DNA of 64,000 bases, taken from Dyadobacter fermentans (GTDB lineage Bacteria > Bacteroidota > Bacteroidia > Cytophagales > Spirosomataceae). Where the stretch lies: the NCBI RefSeq assembly GCF_019924045.1, contig NZ_JAHXBN010000015.1, positions 1-64,000 of the forward strand, written 5' to 3'. Below the pieces are notes generated by a model. It was not told the DNA's origin, did no database searches, and saw only the letters and a program-made list of their open reading frames with translations. Made by a program: the position numbers and the translations under genes. This document shows positions 52,207 to 60,400 of this stretch, piece by piece; the stretch's first letter is position 1; each line of letters opens with the position of its first letter.

Positions 52207-53751
52207 CTATTTTTTCGTCGCCGCAACCGGCTTGGTCGCCGTGGTATCGCCGGCTTTCAGGAACTGAGCGACCTCGGCTTCGCTGAAACCGTTGACGATC
52301 TGCAAACCCGGGGACTGTTTTGCCGCTTGTGCCACCGCACTATCGGTCACGCCCGATTGCCAGACGTAAATTGAACGCAGCCCTTTCATCGATGCGATAT
52401 TCTTCAATCCCGCATCGCCCATTTTAGTGTCGATCACATTCAGGTATTCCAAATGCGGCAGGCTTTTGAGCTGCGCAATGCCCTGGTCGGTCACGCCGGA
52501 ATGTTCCAAATGAAGCTTGGTGAGGTTCTTCAATTTGGCAATTTCTTTCAAACCGCCATCGGTGATCTGGGTACCGCCCAATTTCAGCCAGGTTACTTGC
52601 TCGGCAACCGGCAAAAGCAGTGCAATGTCCTTGTCGCTGAACTGTGGCGCATTCACCGCGCTCACTTCCAGCAAATTCTGATCTTGTGATAGTGTATTGA
52701 CGATCAGCCCTGCTTTCCGCAAAGCCTGGATGTCACTTTCTTTCGCAGGTGAAACTTTCAATGTAGCGATGGCCGATTCTTTCTGTTTTGCACCGCCGGA
52801 TCCACCCGTCGCCGAGCCTCCCCCGAGCGATGCGAGCGCCGGTTTTACCTGATCGGTTACTGCCAGTTCTGATACTTTTTTATCCGCAGGCGCTCCCTGA
52901 TCGATCCACCACGATAGCAATGCAATCTGCTCGGTACTCAATTGGGGCTTGCCCTTCGGAGGCATGTGGTTGTCGTCGCTTTCATCCAGCAAACATCGTT
53001 TGATCATATCGCTTTCAGCACCCTTGCCTGCCACCAATGCGGGGCCGTTTTCACCACCTTTCATAAGCAGCGCGAGCTCATCCATACGCAAATCGCCCTT
53101 TTTCTTGCTTGCATTATGGCATTGCGTGCAGCGCGCTTCGAGGATTGGCTGGACAATATCTTTATAAACAACAGCCTGCTGCACATCAGTAATAGGCTTG
53201 ATTTCCTTCGCTTTTTCTTCGATAGGGTCCATTCCCGCGAGGCTGCGGAAGGGCTCGGGCGTGTATTGCGTGAGGTAACCATCTCCGTGCGTCAGCGAAC
53301 CGCCGTCGTGGCCTGCGGTCATGGTGAGCAACACCGACACAGCGAATGCAGGCAGGTAAACGACTTTCCCGAACGATATCTTCCCGGCTAGCCGGTCCGA
53401 TTTGACAAGCCACGCTACCCAGGCAAATACCGCCACACCAATGCCTTTCCACATATGTGCGCCGAGCAGATCTTCGTCATAGCCGCCGCCCATCGACAGC
53501 AGGTAACCCGCAATACAGGCAAAAGTGGCGCTCACCGCCGACCAGAATAGCACAAAAACCACGGTAGATTCGCTCACCGAAATCTTGCCGGTTCTCCGGC
53601 CAATTTCGATAAGGGCCGCGATCAGCAAAAAACCAATGGGTAAATGCACCAGCACAGGGTGAAACCGCCCGATAAAAAGTGCCCAGGGCGACGCCTGAAG
53701 AAGAGGAAAGAGCATACCGGAAATCAATATTAAAGGGTTAGGATTATTCAA
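52207..53751 (-). CDS. DUF2231 membrane / cytochrome c / leucine-rich repeat protein
   Basis: A 514-residue multidomain protein. Four membrane helices of DUF2231 type occupy about 20-155 (HPVLVHLPIGFLLIAALIEI). A planctomycete-type cytochrome c domain (about 195-285) has the haem motif CTQCH in ARCTQCHNASKKKGDL and an axial Met candidate in HMPPKGKP. A leucine-rich repeat block (about 380-490) shows LKNLTKLHLEHSGVTDQGIA and LKSLPHLEYLNVIDTKMGD. It probably takes electrons from a periplasmic oxidation and is placed 11 nt after rhaM in the same operon. Confidence 0.88.
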   Translation of the reverse strand: MNNPNPLILISGMLFPLLQASPWALFIGRFHPVLVHLPIGFLLIAALIEIGRRTGKISVSESTVVFVLFWSAVSATFACIAGYLLSMGGGYDEDLLGAHMWKGIGVAVFAWVAWLVKSDRLAGKISFGKVVYLPAFAVSVLLTMTAGHDGGSLTHGDGYLTQYTPEPFRSLAGMDPIEEKAKEIKPITDVQQAVVYKDIVQPILEARCTQCHNASKKKGDLRMDELALLMKGGENGPALVAGKGAESDMIKRCLLDESDDNHMPPKGKPQLSTEQIALLSWWIDQGAPADKKVSELAVTDQVKPALASLGGGSATGGSGGAKQKESAIATLKVSPAKESDIQALRKAGLIVNTLSQDQNLLEVSAVNAPQFSDKDIALLLPVAEQVTWLKLGGTQITDGGLKEIAKLKNLTKLHLEHSGVTDQGIAQLKSLPHLEYLNVIDTKMGDAGLKNIASMKGLRSIYVWQSGVTDSAVAQAAKQSPGLQIVNGFSEAEVAQFLKAGDTTATKPVAATKK

Positions 53752-53762
53752 AAATCAATGCA

Positions 53763-54083
53763 TTACAATCTGAAAACCTCGGGACACGGGATGGCCACCG
53801 GCGAGTTGTCGGAATTGACTTCCATAATATCGGCCATGTGGTCCCACCATTTTTTCATGATCGGCAGCGCCGGCAGGCTGGCAGTAGTGTCGTTATCCCC
53901 CAGTTTTTGAAATGCAAAAAGTGCAAGTGTGGCTTCGTCGAGGAAAATGTAGTACTCTGTAATTCCGGCCTCTTTCAAAAGCTGGCTCAGTTCCGGCCAT
54001 ATTTCGTCGTGCCTCTTCTTGTATTCCGCTTCAAATCCGGGTTTAAGCTGCATCCGGAATGCCTTAACTGTTTCCTCCGCCAT
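53763..54083 (-). CDS. rhaM: L-rhamnose mutarotase
   Basis: A 106-residue ferredoxin-fold dimeric enzyme interconverting the alpha and beta anomers of L-rhamnose. Family features are FRMQLKPGFEAEYKKRHDEI with the active-site His, ITEYYIFLDEATLALFAFQ and MKKWWDHMADIM. Relatives also act on L-fucose and other deoxy sugars. No rhamnose isomerase or kinase is in the window, so the sugar may be processed by the neighbouring oxidative proteins. No signal peptide is seen. Confidence 0.9.
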   Translation of the reverse strand: MAEETVKAFRMQLKPGFEAEYKKRHDEIWPELSQLLKEAGITEYYIFLDEATLALFAFQKLGDNDTTASLPALPIMKKWWDHMADIMEVNSDNSPVAIPCPEVFRL

Positions 54084-54118
54084 GGTTTGTTTTAAATACT
54101 GCTAAAAAATGCGACTAG

Positions 54119-55600
54119 TTATGCGATCACTTGTTTCACAACCTTACCTTCGGTGTCCGTCAGCCTGAAATTCCTTCCCTGGAATGGATAAGTGAATTTC
54201 TCGTGGTCGAAGCCCATTAAATGCAGGATGGTCGCCTGCAAATCATGCACGTGGACGCGGTCTTTCACACCATAATAGCCCAGTTCGTCGGTTTCGCCGT
54301 GGCTATATCCCTGCTTCACGCCGCCACCGGCCATCCACATCGTATACGCTTCAAGGTGGTGGTCGCGGCCCATATAGGGCATTACCACACCGTTCCGGTT
54401 CTCCTGCATGGGCGTCCGACCGAATTCCGCGCCGAATATGACCAGCGTTTCTTCGAGTAATCCGCGCATTTTCAGATCTTTGATCAATGCCGCAATGGGC
54501 TTATCGGAAATCTGGCATTTGGAACGCAGCCCGCCCTCTACATTATCGGTCGCGTTGGTTCCGTGCCCATCCCAGCCCCAGTCGAAAAGCTGCACAAATC
54601 GCACGTCGTTTTCAATGAGTTTCCGGGCAAGCAGACAGTTCATACCAAAGCTTCCTTCTCCGGCTTTTACTCCATACATATCCAGAATAAATTGCGGCTC
54701 CTTAGCCACATCCATTACCTCGGGCACCGACATCTGCATTCGGAACGCCATTTCATACTGGCTGATCCTCGTCAAGATCTCCGGATCTTGTACTTCCTCG
54801 TAAGTCTGCCGGTTAATTTCGTTAATCGCATCGATCGTTTTCTTACGGATGTTACGGTTCATTCCGTTCGGATCGGTCACGTACAGAACCGGGTCTCCGC
54901 CGGTACGGCATTGCACGCCCTGGTAAACCGAGGGCAGAAATCCGCTTCCATACACACTTTTTCCTGCATCAGGCTGACGACCGCCGGAAGCCAGCACGAT
55001 AAAGCCGGGCAAATTCCGGTTTTCGGAACCCAGGCCATACACCGCCCATGCGCCGAGGCTCGGACGCCCAAGCCGCGGACTACCTGTATGCAGGAGCAAC
55101 TGCGCAGGCGCGTGGTTGAACTGGTCGGTATGCATGGCTTTCAGGAAGGTGATTTCGTCGGCGACGGTCTGCAAATAGGGCAGGTAATCCGACAGCCAGG
55201 CACCGGATTGGCCATATTGTGCAAATTTCCCCTGCGGCCCGAGCATTTTAGGCACTCCCTGGATGAACGCAAACTTCTTGCCTTCCAGAAATTCGGCAGG
55301 ACAGTCTTTCCCGTGATATTTGACGAGCTCCGGCTTGTAATCAAAAAGTTCGAGCTGTGACGGCGCGCCGGCCATGTGGATGTAAATCACCCGCTTGGCT
55401 TTCGGAGCAAATTGCGGAATACCGCTCCCCGCAAGCGATTCCGAAGCCCCTGCCGCGTCACCCGCCTTCGACGAGCCGCAGGAGCCCAGCAGCGAGCCCA
55501 GCCCCAATGCACCCAACCCAAAGCCAGCCGATTGCAAAAAGTGGCGGCGGGTCTGGCGCTGCACGTCGGCGTATTGTAGTTCTTTTAGTAGTTTTTCCAT
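54119..55600 (-). CDS. DUF1501 Tat-exported lipoprotein
   Basis: A 493-residue protein. The N-terminus has a twin-arginine motif (RRHFLQSAGFGLGALGLG) followed by a lipobox (LLGSC), so a Tat-dependent lipoprotein is likely. The rest is DUF1501, a sulfatase/alkaline-phosphatase-related fold: IYIHMAGAPSQLELFDYKP, DWGWDGHGTN, VIFGAEFGRTPMQ and GRDHHLEAYTMWMAGGGVKQ. DUF1501 and PSD1/DUF1553 genes typically occur together in Planctomycetes and Bacteroidota; their substrates are not established. It is 170 nt after the PSD1 gene. Confidence 0.92.
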   Translation of the reverse strand: MEKLLKELQYADVQRQTRRHFLQSAGFGLGALGLGSLLGSCGSSKAGDAAGASESLAGSGIPQFAPKAKRVIYIHMAGAPSQLELFDYKPELVKYHGKDCPAEFLEGKKFAFIQGVPKMLGPQGKFAQYGQSGAWLSDYLPYLQTVADEITFLKAMHTDQFNHAPAQLLLHTGSPRLGRPSLGAWAVYGLGSENRNLPGFIVLASGGRQPDAGKSVYGSGFLPSVYQGVQCRTGGDPVLYVTDPNGMNRNIRKKTIDAINEINRQTYEEVQDPEILTRISQYEMAFRMQMSVPEVMDVAKEPQFILDMYGVKAGEGSFGMNCLLARKLIENDVRFVQLFDWGWDGHGTNATDNVEGGLRSKCQISDKPIAALIKDLKMRGLLEETLVIFGAEFGRTPMQENRNGVVMPYMGRDHHLEAYTMWMAGGGVKQGYSHGETDELGYYGVKDRVHVHDLQATILHLMGFDHEKFTYPFQGRNFRLTDTEGKVVKQVIA

Positions 55601-55622
55601 TGCAGACTTGGTTACCTTGCCC

Positions 55623-55670
55623 CCAGGGTTGAAACCCTGGATTAGGAATATGGTTACGGGCCGATGGCCC
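55623..55670. repeat. Two small hairpins between DUF1501 and PSD1 genes
   Basis: CCAGGGTT/AACCCTGG (55623-55630 with 55633-55640) and GGGCC/GGCCC (55658-55662 with 55666-55670). A further CCGA/TCGG hairpin is near 55715. They resemble the ilvC-ilvA gap hairpin and look like scattered intergenic palindromes. Confidence 0.6.
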
Positions 55671-55769
55671 TTTCTTTGCTTTTTCTAACTTTTTTCTTTT
55701 TAAGCCGAGTCCGAAGTCGGTTCTTAGGCCGGAGCCGAAGTTACCGTACCGGGTAGCGTCTACGCAGTT

Positions 55770-58523
55770 CTACTCTTTCGTCACTACGTTATCCAGATTC
55801 AGCAATACGTTCGCTGAAACCGTCAGCGCGGCCAGTTCAGGGGACTTTTCTTTTCCGTAAACCAAAATACTATCCACTTCCGAAGGTTTTTGCCGGTATT
55901 CCTTGAGCGCATCTTGGTATACTTTCATGAGCACATTCAGACTCTTCTGTTCAATGGGTTTGAACGTGAGCAGGCGGTAGCCCTCTTTGAGCTGCTGCTC
56001 TGGCGTCTTGCCGCGTGTCTTCATTTTAGAAGCCAGTTTTTCGGCCGCTTCCAGGTATACCGGGTCATTCAGCGTTACCAATGCCTGCAATGGGGTATTG
56101 GTGATGATTCGTCTCGATTGGCAAAACTCCCGACTCGGCGCGTCGAAAGTCGTCATCGACGGATATGGTGCTGTTCTTTTCCAATACGTATAAACTCCGC
56201 GGCGGTACTTGTCCTCTCCTTCGCTTACGACCCAACTCTCACCGCTGTATGGGGACTGCCAGATTTTGTCGGGCTGCGGCGGCATTACGCTCGGGCCATA
56301 CATTTTACCGGAAATAAGTCCGCTGCACGCAAGGGCCTGGTCGCGCACCTGCTCGGCGCTCAGACGTACGCGTGGCCCGCGCGAGAGCCACACGTTGTAA
56401 GGGTCTTTTTCTTTCCGGTGTCCATCGGAACGGGAATCCTGCCGGTAGGTGGCCGACATTACGATCGTTTTCAGCAATTTCTTGACACTCCACTTATAAT
56501 CATCCATAAATGAAACCGCCAGCCAGTCGAGTAACTCGGGGTGAGAAGGTTCAGCGCCCTGCGAGCCGAAATCTTCCACGGTTTCTACAATTCCTCTTCC
56601 AAAAAGTTGCTCCCAGAAACGGTTCACGATGACGCGCCCGGTCAATGCATTATCTCGGCTCACGATCCATTTGGCGAGGCCAAGCCGGTCGCGAGAAGCA
56701 TCTTTGGGCAACGGCGAGAGGAGTTTGGGCACATCGGGTTTCACCTCGGGGCCTTTTACCATCCAGTTACCACGGACAAATACATTGGTTTTCCGTGCAA
56801 AATCTCCTTTTCCTTCCCAAAGTACAGGCATACTTTCGGTCGGTCGTGTCAATGCAGTGGCGTAGTCGGCGATAATCTGCTCATAGCCGGGCTGGCCCGC
56901 TCCCGGTAATGCTTTCTGAAATGCCGCCCACGATATGCGCACCCATTCTTCGGGTGCCTTGGGGCTATTTAGTGATAGGTAAATATCATGTTTTCCACTC
57001 GTTTTCAGAATCGGGGCCACGATTACCGTGTCACGGGTTGGCACTTTGATCGTCGAAAGTACCGGACCATCGAGCTTATCCAGATGCAAAGTCAGCACCG
57101 CATTCTCCGCCCTTGTCCCGATATTCATCAGTACATTGTCGGCGCCGGTAAGATTTACTTGCGGAATGCGCGCATTGCCTTTGTCTTTCACGCCATAATA
57201 GGAGATCACCAGCACGGTCGACTGGTCGCCTTTCACGAAGTTGTGTGCATTGATTTTCGGCTCCACCACCTTCATGAACTGCGTTTTGGCTTCCAGATCT
57301 TTCGGATCGTATTTCCGCACCCATTCTTTCACGCGCTCGAATCGGAGGGAATCTTCCCCTTTATAAAACCGCAGCTTAGGCCATTCGTCCCACACATCCT
57401 CGTCGCGGGAGTTGTTGAAGAAAGCCGCGTATTTGTAATATTCGTCGTGCGGAATGGGATCGTAAGGGTGGCTGTGGCATTGTATACAGGCAAATGTAGT
57501 CCCCTGCCAAACTTCCCAGGTAGTGTTCACCCGGTCGATCAATGCGGCTGTACGAAACTCTTCGTCGTCGGTTCCGCCCTCATTGTTCGTCATCGTATTC
57601 CGGTGAAAACCGGTAGCGATTACGTTTTGCTCAACGGGAAAGCCGTCTTTCTTTTCCGGCAAGAGATCCCCTGCCAACTGTTCAATAGTAAAGCGGTCGA
57701 ATGGCTTGTCCTCATTGAAGGATTTGACTACATAATCGCGATAACGCCACATGGTGCGCCCGCCGTCGCTTTCGTAGCCCTTCGTGTCGGCATAGCGTGC
57801 GAGGTCCATCCACATCGACGTCCATTTCTCTCCGTAAGCGGGCGATTTGAGCAACTTATCCACCACCTTTTCGTAAGCGTCGGGCGATTTGTCGTTCTCG
57901 AAATCCTGCACTTCCTTTTCTGTCGGGGGCAAGCCGGTGATATCGAGGCTTACACGCCGCAGTAGCGTGGCGCGGTCGGCCTCCGGCGATGTTTTCAAAC
58001 CTTCTTCTTTGAGCTTTTTAGCGATGAAATGGTCGATTTCATTCTTAGCCCATGCCTTATCGCCGCTATTCAGTAGGCCAAACAGGTTCGAAAAAGTATT
58101 CAGAGACGGAACATCCGGCCTTTCAATCTTTTTATAGGCCCAATGCGTTTCCCATTTCGCGCCTTCATTGATCCATTGTTTCAGGATACCGATTTCCTTC
58201 TCATTCAGCGGCGTGCCGTTTTTCGGCATTTTTTCGTCAGGATCGTCCGTCAGGATTCGCCGGATCATCTCGCTTGCATCCGCATCGCCGCGCACGACGG
58301 GTATTTTACCCGATTTCCCCGGTTCGAGCATTTCGTGCTCGAACAGAAAGCTCACGTCGCCGGCCTTTTTCACGCCGCCGTGACAGCCCATGCAATGCTT
58401 GTTAAGGATCGGCTTTACATCCGCATTGTAATCCACCTTCCTGCCCCACGGTAGCCCGCCCCACGAAAAGTACATTACCGGCACAGCTACCACCACTAAA
58501 CCGATCAAAAATCTGGTATGCAT
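55770..58523 (-). CDS. PSD1 / planctomycete cytochrome c (DUF1549-DUF1553) protein
   Basis: A 917-residue secreted protein, membrane-anchored by residues 1-20 (FLIGLVVVAVPVMYFSWGG). The cytochrome domain (about 30-115) has CMGCH in KHCMGCHGGVKKAGD. DUF1549 follows (about 150-370, ITGLPPTEKEVQDF) and holds a second haem-binding motif in TFACIQCHSHPYDPI. DUF1553 makes up the C-terminal third (about 620-870, RVIVNRFWEQLFGRGIVETV and TNTPLQALVTLNDPVYLEAA). A redox role on sugars outside the cytoplasm is commonly supposed but unproved. Its start is preceded by two operator-like direct repeats. Confidence 0.93.
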   Translation of the reverse strand: MHTRFLIGLVVVAVPVMYFSWGGLPWGRKVDYNADVKPILNKHCMGCHGGVKKAGDVSFLFEHEMLEPGKSGKIPVVRGDADASEMIRRILTDDPDEKMPKNGTPLNEKEIGILKQWINEGAKWETHWAYKKIERPDVPSLNTFSNLFGLLNSGDKAWAKNEIDHFIAKKLKEEGLKTSPEADRATLLRRVSLDITGLPPTEKEVQDFENDKSPDAYEKVVDKLLKSPAYGEKWTSMWMDLARYADTKGYESDGGRTMWRYRDYVVKSFNEDKPFDRFTIEQLAGDLLPEKKDGFPVEQNVIATGFHRNTMTNNEGGTDDEEFRTAALIDRVNTTWEVWQGTTFACIQCHSHPYDPIPHDEYYKYAAFFNNSRDEDVWDEWPKLRFYKGEDSLRFERVKEWVRKYDPKDLEAKTQFMKVVEPKINAHNFVKGDQSTVLVISYYGVKDKGNARIPQVNLTGADNVLMNIGTRAENAVLTLHLDKLDGPVLSTIKVPTRDTVIVAPILKTSGKHDIYLSLNSPKAPEEWVRISWAAFQKALPGAGQPGYEQIIADYATALTRPTESMPVLWEGKGDFARKTNVFVRGNWMVKGPEVKPDVPKLLSPLPKDASRDRLGLAKWIVSRDNALTGRVIVNRFWEQLFGRGIVETVEDFGSQGAEPSHPELLDWLAVSFMDDYKWSVKKLLKTIVMSATYRQDSRSDGHRKEKDPYNVWLSRGPRVRLSAEQVRDQALACSGLISGKMYGPSVMPPQPDKIWQSPYSGESWVVSEGEDKYRRGVYTYWKRTAPYPSMTTFDAPSREFCQSRRIITNTPLQALVTLNDPVYLEAAEKLASKMKTRGKTPEQQLKEGYRLLTFKPIEQKSLNVLMKVYQDALKEYRQKPSEVDSILVYGKEKSPELAALTVSANVLLNLDNVVTKE

Positions 58524-58595
58524 TGGTTTAATTTTAAATAATTATTTCAACAAGAATTACAAAAATACCAAGAGGTTTATCAATACGATAACAAT

Positions 58596-58630
58596 TGTTT
58601 ATACAAACTTGAAAAGATGTTTATACAAAC
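58596..58630. promoter_or_regulatory. Direct repeats TGTTTATACAAAC upstream of PSD1
   Basis: Two identical 13-mers at 58596-58608 and 58618-58630, 22 nt apart or about two helical turns, each followed by (C)TTGAAAA. Each copy is itself a partial palindrome (GTTT-ATAC-AAAC), as in GntR- or LacI-type sites. They lie 73 nt upstream of the PSD1 start. Confidence 0.6.
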
Positions 58631-58683
58631 CTTGAAAAAAGATTGGTGCTCCATTCTAAAGACCGCTAAATATAACCCACAAA

Positions 58684-58798
58684 CCCCGTCGCGACATGAC
58701 TTAATGAACAAGCAGCACAATTAAGTTATCCTGCTGATTTCATGGCTAAAAGACTGAATTTAAATAAAATTACCCACTAAATCAGGTCGGCGACGGGG
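58684..58798 (-). ncRNA. Possible structured segment between susD and PSD1
   Basis: CCCCGTCGC (58684-58692) and GCGACGGGG (58790-58798) pair perfectly over 9 bp and enclose 97 nt with further pairings such as AGCAG/CTGCT and ACTTAAT/ATTAAGT. This could be an RNA fold just after the susD stop, a decay-protecting 3' structure, or chance. Nothing else is seen in the 282-nt gap apart from the direct repeats. Confidence 0.3.
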
Positions 58799-58805
58799 CT
58801 TTTCC

Positions 58806-60374
58806 TTACTGCCAAATGGCGTTCTGCTTCACATTGGGGTTGCCGAGCAGTTCTTTTTGCGGCAGCGGCAACACATAGTCACGTTCCTTGGGCACGCGGT
58901 CGAGCTTGTACTTCTCTGCAAAATGCTTGATTTCCTTGCCCAGGTAATCTACCGGACCGCCGAGTTTGCTTTTCCGGCGCAGCTCCGGATACATTACCTG
59001 TTCAAAAACAAACTCCTGCATGCGCTCGTGAATGATCGCATCCCGCAGGGCCGATTGGCTGAGGCCTTTTAATGCGGCCAGACCGGCACGGGTACGAACC
59101 TTGTTGATCGACGCGAATGCATCACCCTGCCCGCTCTCGTTGCAGGCTTCCGAGTGCCCGAGCAGAATATCCGCCAAACGAATGTAAATCGTGTTTTTCT
59201 CCGTGGCAGCATTGCTTTTGTCGAGCTCGACGATCTTTGCCGCCCATGCTTTTCCGAAGATCATCTGCGCCGGATCGTTAGGGTTCGCATCCGATTTCAC
59301 CACCCCGCCGAAGCGCGACAGGTTATAATCGGCCTTTTCGCTCCAATGCACGATCGGATAAGCGCCGTTGATTTTCCCGAAGCGGCCTGTTGGGTAACTT
59401 TCGATAAACGTTCCGGCAATGCGTTTATCCTTTGGATCATAGCTCGCGCGAAACTCCTGCGTGGCGCTGATCCAGCTCCATCCTGATCCGCCCAGTTCGC
59501 TGGGGAAATCTTCCGGGTTAAAGTGCATCGAATGTACATTGTATTCGCTCGGGTTGGCTGTGGCCGAAACCTGCGCTTCGAAGATCCTTTCTCCCTGGTT
59601 TTCATGGGCAAGGTCAAAATTGTGGGAGAAATCGGCGAACAGTGTGAGGCCGCTGTTATTAATGATATCCTCACCCGTAGCCTTTGCCTCAGCCCATTTT
59701 TCATCCCAAAGCTGGGTTTTCATGAGGATCGATTTCGCAGCCCATTTCGTCGCGCGGCCAATATCCGCACCGGTGTAGCTGGCCGGCAACAATTCTGCTG
59801 CCGCCTTGGAATCCGCATAAATCTGTCCGATCACAGCTGCTTTTCCGCCCGAATTAGAGGGCAATTCGGAGATATTCTGCGTCGATTTCGTCGTCAGCGG
59901 CACATTATCGAAATAGCTCAGCAGGCTGTAATAATAGAATGCACGCAAAAACAATGCTTCCCCTTTCACCCGCTTAATCAACGCTTCGTTCGCCGGATCT
60001 TGCATAGCATCCGCGGTTTCGATAATCGCATTCGCCCGGTTAATGGACCGGTAGCAAGTTCCCCAATAAGCCTCAATGTATTCGTCGGCCGGGCTTACGT
60101 TGCCCAACTGGTATTGCAACGGTCCTTTCTCCCATCCAACCTGGTAACCCACCAGACATTCAAATACATAACGGTCATAAAAGAATCCGAAACCTCCCGA
60201 ATTCAGGTCGTCGTAAACTGCATTCACACCCAATACTAATTCCGCCGATGATTTGTAAAACGTATCGGGATTGATGAAATCGGGTTTCTCCTTCAAATCC
60301 GAGCAGCCTGCCACAGCGAAAAGTAATGCCGAAAGGCCCGTCAATCTGATTTTATATAAAAATGACTTTTTCAT
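58806..60374 (-). CDS. SusD/RagB-family glycan-binding lipoprotein
   Basis: A 522-residue surface lipoprotein with lipobox AVAGCSD at about residues 21-27. SusD features include YWGTCYRSINRANAIIETAD, the TPR-like segment VKGEALFLRAFYYYSLLSYF and the C-terminal NKVRTRAGLAALKGLSQSAL plus ERMQEFVFEQVMYPELRR. It caps the SusC pore and feeds glycans or other ligands to it. It lies 27 nt after SusC. Confidence 0.95.
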   Translation of the reverse strand: MKKSFLYKIRLTGLSALLFAVAGCSDLKEKPDFINPDTFYKSSAELVLGVNAVYDDLNSGGFGFFYDRYVFECLVGYQVGWEKGPLQYQLGNVSPADEYIEAYWGTCYRSINRANAIIETADAMQDPANEALIKRVKGEALFLRAFYYYSLLSYFDNVPLTTKSTQNISELPSNSGGKAAVIGQIYADSKAAAELLPASYTGADIGRATKWAAKSILMKTQLWDEKWAEAKATGEDIINNSGLTLFADFSHNFDLAHENQGERIFEAQVSATANPSEYNVHSMHFNPEDFPSELGGSGWSWISATQEFRASYDPKDKRIAGTFIESYPTGRFGKINGAYPIVHWSEKADYNLSRFGGVVKSDANPNDPAQMIFGKAWAAKIVELDKSNAATEKNTIYIRLADILLGHSEACNESGQGDAFASINKVRTRAGLAALKGLSQSALRDAIIHERMQEFVFEQVMYPELRRKSKLGGPVDYLGKEIKHFAEKYKLDRVPKERDYVLPLPQKELLGNPNVKQNAIWQ

Positions 60375-60400
60375 AACAAACTGATTTTCAATTTGAAATA

